Positions 47,421 through 56,400 of a DNA stretch of 64,000 nt are shown here, piece by piece (the first letter of the stretch is position 1; the number at the start of each line of letters is the position of its first letter). The stretch is from an uncultured Tateyamaria sp. (lineage in GTDB: Bacteria > Pseudomonadota > Alphaproteobacteria > Rhodobacterales > Rhodobacteraceae). A model generated the notes under the pieces. It had not been told where the DNA came from. It saw only the letters and a list, made by a program, of their open reading frames with translations, and ran no database searches. The position numbers were made by a program, and so were the translations under genes. The stretch is taken from the NCBI RefSeq assembly GCF_947503045.1, contig NZ_CANNCF010000002.1, forward strand, positions 461,001 through 525,000, given 5' to 3'.

Positions 47421-50400
47421 TCGATTGCAAATTGTTGGACAGGTTCGGCCGCTCAGCGGGATTGGACGCCCGAACTTTTACACCATCTCTGAAAATCCAA
47501 TATCTTCCACCACTGTCGCGGAAAACCTGTTCACCAAGAACCGGATCACCAACGGGATTGTAACGGCCACTGTTGGGTCCAGTAACCGTACCATCCTGGT
47601 TGCGCGTGTAGTTGGTGGGAACGTTGTCGCGACGCGAAGCCGCCAGTACGTCATCAACGCCAACGCGGCGCCCAGCAGTCACGGCTTCATCGCCGATGCG
47701 AATAATATTTTGAACCGCATCCCCCGCCAAAGGAACAAAACCGATACCCGCAATAAATATTCCTGCGATGTCACCGTCACCAATTGCAGTAATCAGATCG
47801 TGCGCATCCATCGCATCGCCGACAACAGGCACAAAACCGATCGCAACTCCAAAGAACGCACTCATTGCCGCTTGACGTTCAGCGGCGGTGTAACCGTGCT
47901 CATCAAGGAAAGTATCCTGCGCAACGGCCATTTCGTTTACCAACTGAAATTGGTCACCGGTTTCAATGTAAGACGCGATAGCAGTCAAAAGCATCGCCGA
48001 GTTAAAGCCCCTCGCATATGGGACATTGGCTTGTGACGTTGATCGGAATTCTGCCAAGTGTGCGACGGCATCAGCACCATAAGTCTGAACAAAATCAACG
48101 ATGAGCTGTGGATTTTCCTGTGCACACGCGATGATGAAATTCGTGAAAGTCCGCGACATCTGTTCGCGTACACCAAGCGGCAGAGAAACAGCACTTTGGC
48201 CATTCACAACCCAGTCGCGCCACAATTCCACGAGTTCATTTAGGTCGGCGGCCGCGATTTCACAGCGACCAAGCAGATCACAGTCCACACTTAGAACGAT
48301 GTTTCCGTCCGCGTCATAGAGAGCTTGCTCAGCAATCGCCATCAAAAACAACTCATCCTCAGGGATCCCACCGTTTGGATACTGTTTCTCCAACTCGATC
48401 ACGCGCCGAATTGCATTTACAGATGCTTGGAATTCCGGAAGAAGAGTTCGCGAAATCGCCTCCGAAATCGGCATCCCACTTGCAATCATGCGACGATAGA
48501 CAGTCACCGCGATGTCCCCCCGCGCCCGTACTTCATCCGGCACGTTGGCCGTCGCGGCACGGATGTAGTTCCCTGCCCCTTGCAAATCCTCGGCAAGTTG
48601 AACAAGGTTCAAGGCTGGCAGTTGCAGGTTGATATGCGTGTCTCGCGTGATCGTGTCGACTGCGTCCAGATCCTGGTTGATCTGCGAGATGTCGAAATCA
48701 CTCTGGTTGCGCACAACAACATCGCCGCCCGATATAGTGGCGCGGGTAAAGCCTTCGGTGATGTCCAGCGAGAAGCCCGCAGTGCCGTCGAATGTCAGCG
48801 TCTCACCCACACCGATGTTCAGGCCCACATTCACCGAGTACGAATTGTGCTCGTTGAACAGGTTGTCGTGCACCAGGTAGCCGGTATCGAGGTAGAGCCC
48901 GTCGTTGCGGCTCGCGATGACGGCGCCCATCAGGTAGGTCGTGTTGTCCACGTAGATATCAAGGATGCGATGCGCGTCGATCATCGAAGGCGAGTCGACG
49001 TAGCGTGCGCGTCCTTCGGCGATATTGGCGTTGATACCGATACCGGACAGTGTGCCACCCGAGAATGACAGGCTCAGCCCGAAGCCCCAGCTGTTGGATT
49101 CAGACGTGTTTTGCTGGGAGGCAATGACCAGATCGTTGCCGATATCGAGATAAATGTTCCCGCCGGTCTCGCCCAGAATCTCGGTCGCATAGCCGTTCTC
49201 ATCAAGGATCGCATTGCCCTCGGCGTCCTCCTCGACACCGATGACCGGACGGGCCTGCATCACGGCACCCAGCAGCAGCGCATCATTGCCCGTCACCAGC
49301 GTGATCGAATTCATCGCGTTGATCGAGGCGTTGCTGTAAAGCAGCGAGTTGCTATTTGACCCGCTGCCATCCACCGAAATCGTAAACCCACCAGAGAACA
49401 GCGAGACCCCGAACCCGAAGGACGAGGACTCGGTTGTGCGATCGTTGGCCAGCGCCGTGGCGAGGAAATCGTTGCCAGCGGACATGACCAGATCACGCCC
49501 GGTGTTAACGATGGTGCCGCCAGCCAGCTGGATATCGTTGCCTGCCAGCAGGAACATGTCGTTGCCGGCCCCGAGACGGCTCACAAGGCTTTCGTCCCAT
49601 TCGCTGCGCGAGTGCCACGAGTCAAAGCGGAAGCCTATGCCCGCCGCTTCGAGCACGCAGCTGGTCAGGTTTTCGCCACCACATTGACCGATCTGCTGGA
49701 TGGCCTGAATGTCGCTTGGGATAAAGCTTTCGGCCAGCTTGGAACCAAAGAGGTTCGTGCCTACTTCGGCGTCACGTGCGGTTCTGAGGGTGCGTGCACC
49801 GGACACGATCAGGGCCAGCGCCCCGTTCAGACGGCCCCAGCCATCTTCGGCTGTGGCCAGCTGATAGGCCGCGCCCAGCATCGGGTTGTCCGCGATATAG
49901 GCGTGGATCGGATCATTGTTGGCGTTGTCCAGCACCGCTTGGGTGATCGTGAACCGCGACGAGGTCAGGCCAAAGCTCCAGCCACTTTCCTCGAGGTACT
50001 TCCGGTTCGTCTTGGCGTCATAGACCATGTCATTGCCCGCCGTGAGCGACAGATCGTTCACCGCCAGCAGGATGACACCGATCCCGGTCAGATCGTTGCC
50101 TGCCTCGATGGATACGTCATAACCTTCGACCTGCGCCATGGAGGTTTCGAAGTTGTTGTAGCGCGTCTTGGTCGAGGAATAGGTCAGGAAGCCGGAGAAG
50201 CCGGAGTCCTTGTAGTAGTTGTGCAACTCGACCGAAATCGCATCCATGTAGACGTCATTGCCTGCCACGAGGCGCGCGTTGGCCCCTGCAGACACATAGC
50301 TGCCCGAACTGTCGATATTACGGCCTGCCACAAGATCGATGTCACCAAAGGATGTCTGGAACACACCGGACTGCATCGCAGCCGAGTACCGTTGATCGAC

Positions 50401-53400
50401 GGTGCTGCCTGTGCGGATTCCGAGGAAACGTTTGGTTCTCTTGTAGTAGTAGCTGAGGAAGTGCGCCGTCTGGATATCGTTGTAGATATCGTTGCCCGCT
50501 TCGGCATAAAGGCTGCCTGCTGCTGCGACCTGGCTTGCGTCGTTCAGGATGTCGACGCCAGCTGTCATGATCAGGCCCTGGCCCGTCATGATCTCACCCG
50601 GCGCGAACAAATAGGCGTCGCGGCCACAGGCGTGGTAGCCGCAATTGTGTTCCGCCGTCAGCGTGTAGGTCACGCGGGTCGACTTGTTCACAATGTCCTT
50701 GGCCGCGTTCAGGATCAGGTTGCCACCTGCCGAAATCGTACCGGAATTCCAGATGACACCGTTGCCCGGCTCATAGGTGTATCCCTCGTCCGTGTCGCGC
50801 GCGGCATCCCGGGCCGCCGCGATAACGGCCATATTGACAGCACCCAAATTCAATCCGTTGCCCAGCGCGGTGATTGTCAGATCACCATCGGCAATGATCG
50901 CAGCGCGCCGGTGCGAGAATTGACGCTGCTCTTCGGTGATGTTGAAGGAAAGATTCCCAAAGTTGAGAACGTTCACCACCACATCGACCGTGGAAGCGCC
51001 GAACCAGCTTTCGACCAGCACACCCTTGCCAGCGGTCAGCATGATGTCGCCACGGCTGGACAGGATCGCACCTCTGCGGATGTTGATGTCATCGCGGGTT
51101 TCGATGGTCAGGTCGGATTCGACATGGAACATCGCATTGCCCGACATGCGCAGGTCAGCCTCGAATTCTTCTTGGGTCACCTCTTCGGTTTCGCCATCGA
51201 CAACCTGCGATACGGTGCCGACGATGTCGCCCATGCGGGCCGTGAATTCGTTCAGGCCGGTTTCAAAGGCACCGCCGTCCCCGACCTGCCAGCCAACCAC
51301 GGAAAAGCTGCCCGCGCGGGCTATCACTGTCGCGTTTTGCGCAAGAACCGAGCGTGTTGCGATCGAAGCGGCGTTAAGCGTGATGTCCTGCTCAGCCATC
51401 ATCGCACCAGAGCTGATGATAATACCGCTGTCCGAAACAACCGAGATGTTGCGCGCCTGAATGCGGCCGGGATCAATCCCGCGCTTGGCGTTCAAAAACA
51501 CATCACGGGTGGCCTGCAACAGACCATCGTTGCGCAGGTTGAGGCCTGCGGTGGTCCGGTTCGCGGTCAGTCGGATGTCAAAGTTCGCGCGCAAATGACC
51601 GGTATTGGCCAGCACCCCATTCAACGATGTCAGGGTGATGTTGCGCCGATGGCTGGTGCCCTGCAGCGTCAGGTTGTTCTTGGCAACGATGGTCAGGTTG
51701 TTGGTGTTGCGCTGGCTCACCGCACCGTTCAACACGACACTGGGCGTGTTGGTGAAATCATAGGTGGCAGCGGAAATGGACCCCGCCTTGATATTGGCCG
51801 TCTTGGCAACGTCCAGCACAAGGCGGTCGCCGACCACGACGCTTGTCAGATTGCGATAGGTCGCGCTTGCATCGGCATTTCCAAGGGCCTCGATCCGCAG
51901 GTTGTGCGTCTGGATCAGGCCGCGATCCATGGTGATGCTGCCCGATTGCTGGGCGTATTGGGACACGGTGCTCGACCCGATCAGATCGGTATCCGCGAGG
52001 GTCAGCGTATTGGCGTTCTGGCGGACGTCCTGACCGCGCAGTACAGTCTTGACCACCGCGGCGTTGATATTGGCTGCAGAGGTCGTGTACTGCCCCCCGC
52101 CACCGGCACCGGCATAGGTGTTCACAAGGCCGCGGCCATAGATTTCTGCACCGACCAGATTGATGTGGCCACCCCAGTTGACGACCATGTTGATCGCTTT
52201 GCCGTCGGTCACGCGGTTCTCGACCCCGGCCTTGAGGTTGGCCAGCGTGCTGGTCACGGAAAGCGTGCCCACCTCTTTCTGACCGGCCAGCATGTCGATC
52301 TGACCATTGGAGGACACCAGCGCATTGGTGATGGTCATGTTGCGGCCCGCGTTCAGATTGACGCTGCCCACGCCGCGGAATGCACCCCGGCGGGTTGCGA
52401 CGGAATGACGGGCGATGATGTCCACATGGGCCTTCACGTTCAGGGCCTGGCTCGAGGACATATTGTAGGTGTTGATGACCGACCCGGCGGTGGATTCGAT
52501 GTTCACGTCCTTGGCCGCCTGCGCGTTGCCCAGAGTGATGTCACCGCCGCCTTTGATCTCAAGCCAGTTGTTGTCCGAGCGCACCAGATACCCGGCCTGA
52601 ATCGCACCGGTGCCGGACTTGATGCGCACCCAGTTGTCACCACGGATACCGCGGTTCAACGTCACACCGTCACGGGCATAGATGTCTATGGCCCCTGTCG
52701 TGTCGATATTGAACTGGCTGGTGAAACGGCCCTGCGACACGTTTGTCTGGAAATGCAGGAACTCTGCATTGTCATAGACCTGCGCATAAAAGCGCGGTGT
52801 CAGACGGCTCTGAAATTTCAGCCAGCTGCCCGCGTCGAAAAATCCCGCATCGGCATAAAGCGTGTCACCGGCCTTGAGCACCATGTGGCGCCCCGCAACC
52901 AGGTTTGCATCGCGCGCTCCGGTGGTGTCTTCGAGGTGCAGGTTCCGTTTGGCGATCAGCGTCACATCCGTGCCCGCACGCACATCAGCGGCATTGTTGG
53001 ACAGGGCTGCGTTGGTGGATTCCAGACGGATGCTGCCACCGGCCACAATGCTCGCGCGATAGTTCTGGACGAAGCCGGCGGCGACCATACGCACATCCGT
53101 GCCAGCCGTGGTGTTGGAATCGTCCGTATCTTCGATGCGGTGTCGGATCTCGCCCCGCGCGAGGTAGTCGACCTTGCCGGTCTTGGCGTGGGTTTCACTG
53201 TCATAAATATAGACCGAGCGCGCATCGCTCAGGGTCACGTCACGGCCTGCAGTTACAAAGCTGTCGCGCAGCAGGTAGTCGTAATAGGCATCCAGGCTGA
53301 CATCATAGGCGCCATTGCGCGCGGTCAGACGGTGGCCGGTCAGCAGGTAAAGGTGATGATCGCTGTCGATGGTCACACCACTGGCCACAAGCGAGCCGCC

Positions 53401-56400
53401 GGTTGCGCGGAATTCGCCCTTGGACTTCAGATTGGCGGACCGGGCGGCGGTCATCACCGCATATTCGTTGTGAATGCTCGACGCCGTGCTGGTCTGGGAC
53501 AGGGTTGTGCCCGCAATCAGGTCAGACCGCCGCGTCCATATGTTGCTGGTGCCGGAGTTGAGCTGCAGCGCCTTTTTCAGCGTCCCGGCAAAGCCTGAAG
53601 TCGACAGGTTTGCGTCAGTACCGGATTCCAGCCGCGACCGCACAGCGCCGTAGTCGATGACGCGCAGGTGGTTGGAGGCCGACATCGTCAGACGCCCACC
53701 CGCGGTGACGGATGCCCCGTCGTTATAGATGTTCACCGCCTGGAATTCGGCAGTGCCCTTGGCAATCACCCGCGAGGAATAGCGGTTGTAGATGTTGCCA
53801 TGGGAGGACCGGACAGCCACGTTGGACCCGCGCGAGCGGATCAGCGCATTGGTGTCATTGTGCAGGTTGGTGCGCGACGTGATGCTGACCGCACCGCCAG
53901 CATTGATGTTGCCGTTGTTGACCACGTGGGAATTGGCGCTGGACACGCTGATCCCACCAGACGCCCAAAGCCACGGATTACGGCTATAGGCATCGTTGAT
54001 GTCCACGCTGCCGGTCGAGGCCAGAGTGATCCCGCCACCATTCGCCGTTAGGCCAGAGCCTTTGATGTCCACCCCGTTCGACGTGATCGAGATCGCGCCG
54101 GATGCGGTCAAATCAGAGTTGCGCTGATAGAACCGGTGCGCAGCGTCGATCGTGATGTTTCCAGCCGTCGCCGTCAGGGCCGCCGGGTCCAGCAGGATGT
54201 GCCCGCTGGTCGAGCTCAGCGAGATCGACGTGGCCGTGATCGGCGTACCGAAAAGGCGAATGCCGCGATTGTCGTAATTGCTGGAAAACGCGGTAAAGCT
54301 GCCGCCTTGGGTAAAGGTGCTCCCGGTTGTGACTTCGACCTGTCGGTCGGTCGACCCGACGCGCATGTTGCCACCTGCAACCCAGTCGGACGCAACAGAC
54401 CAAAGGTGGGACACGCCGGCTTGCGCAGTCAGGTTCCGCCCCGCCTCGAGACGGCCACGGGTGGTCGACCACTTGTGGTTCTCGATGGCGTGCGATGCAG
54501 TGAGGTTCAGATCGGTGTCGATGGCGTGAATAGTGCCGCCATGGTTAAAGATGTGACCGCGATCCGCGCGGACCGACACGGACTTTCTGGCGTGCAGCGT
54601 GGCGTTGTAACGGTTGTAGATGCTGCCATAGGTCGACCGCACCGACACGTTGCCCAAACGCGAGCGCATCAGCGCGCCATGTTCGTTGTGCAGGTTGTTG
54701 CGCGACGTGACAGACACGTTTCCGCCGCCGTTGATGATGCCGCGGTTTTCGAAATGTGAATTGGTGCTGGCGATGGTGATCGCGCCTGCGGCCCAGATCT
54801 GCGGATTGCGGGTGTAGGCGTCATACAAGCGCACATTCGATCCCGAAGTGAGCGAGATCGCTCCGGCCGACGATTTCAAAAGCGATCCGTCAATCTCAGC
54901 CCCGTTCGAGGTGACAGTAATGTCACCGGGCGCCGTGACATCGGAATCGCGCTGATAATAGCGGCCCGTGCTGTCGATTGTGATCGTCCCTGAGGTCGCA
55001 GTGAGATCGCTGCCGGGCTCCAGCAGGACATAACCGGTGCCCGAGCCAAGATGGATCGACGTGGCCGTGATCGGCATGCCCGACAAGTTCACGCCGCGTC
55101 CGCTCCAGTTGCCGGATCGCGCGCTGAATGCGCCTGCAGTCGCAACCGTTGCGCCACCCCAGAATTCAACGCTGTGCGTGCCTGCGTTGATCGAGATATT
55201 GCCGGTATTCGCCACCCAATCCGACGTGCGCGTCAGGATGCGGCCTTGGGTCGAATTGATCGAGATGTTGCGCCCGGCCTGCAGCTTGGCCCGGGATGCA
55301 CCGTCGTTATAGACCTCGACCTGCGCGCGCGAGTTCGAATTGATGTCGCGCCCTGCCATCAGCGTTCGGCCATGAAGGTAGATATTGTTGCGGCTGTCCA
55401 TCCGCACATCGCGCCCCGCCACCACGTTCGAGGCATAGCGATAGTAGATGTGGCCGCCCACACCCGCCTTGAGCGTCACATCAAGGTCACGCGCCTTCAC
55501 GGTCGAATTGGTCTGCACAGCGACGTTGTTGCGCGCGCTCAGATAGGCATATCGCTTGGCATCTATGGCCGCGTTGCGCGTGTCAACATGGCTGTTGTTG
55601 CTGATCACATCAACCGACCCAGTGGTCGATTTCAAGACAGGGTTGCGCCCATACCCGTCATAGATTTGCACCCAGTTTCCGGAATCGTACTTCATGTAGC
55701 CGACCGACTGGCTGCGCGACCCGGTCAGGCTGACACCATTTGTGTTGACCATCATCGCCGCCGCCGAGGTCAGATCCGAATCGAGTTGATGGAAATGGCG
55801 CCCGGCCGTCAGCAGCAGATCGCCTGAAGTCGTGGTCAGATCGCTTCCGGGATAGAGAACGATACGCCCGGCAGTGTTCAGCGTCATCGACGTGGCACGC
55901 AGTGCAACACCGTCGAGGTAGATGCCGTCATAGTCGCCGCCCGACTCGCCCGAGGTGATCGACAACGCGCCGCCCGTGGTCAACTTGGCCGCATCCCACA
56001 TCTGAACGCGATCCACGCCTGCGTTGATTGTGACGTTGCCCCCCGCCTTGATATCGGATCGGCGGTTATAGACGTCGCCCGCCGCCGAAGTGATGACCAG
56101 ATTGCGACCCGCATCCAGAACGGCGCGGTTAGCGCCCACATGGTAGTTCTCAAGTCGGTTGGCCAACGTCAGGCGGATGTCGCGCAAGGCGGTGACCGGC
56201 TGACCGTGGTTGTACATCGCATTGGCATTCACATTTACGTCGCGCTTGGCCCAAATGCGGGCTCCGGTGCGGTTGTAAAGGTTCTTGCCGCCGCCCGTGT
56301 TCACATCGTTCAGATTTGCCTTCACCAGCGAGCCGAGCTCGTTGACGACATAATTGGTCCGAGCATTCAGGGTGACGGTATTGCCTTCGACATGGCTGCG

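Noticed and set aside
49612..53598. A 1328-codon open frame on the plus strand inside the giant exoprotein gene
   Set aside because: It is antisense to a gene with clear domains. Its length follows from the repetitive, stop-poor composition of the other strand, and the peptide has no start context or family features.
53520..56048. CRISPR-like or satellite DNA interpretation of the repeats in the exoprotein gene
   Set aside because: Units are about 830 bases long, degenerate and in frame; they are protein repeats with no spacer structure.
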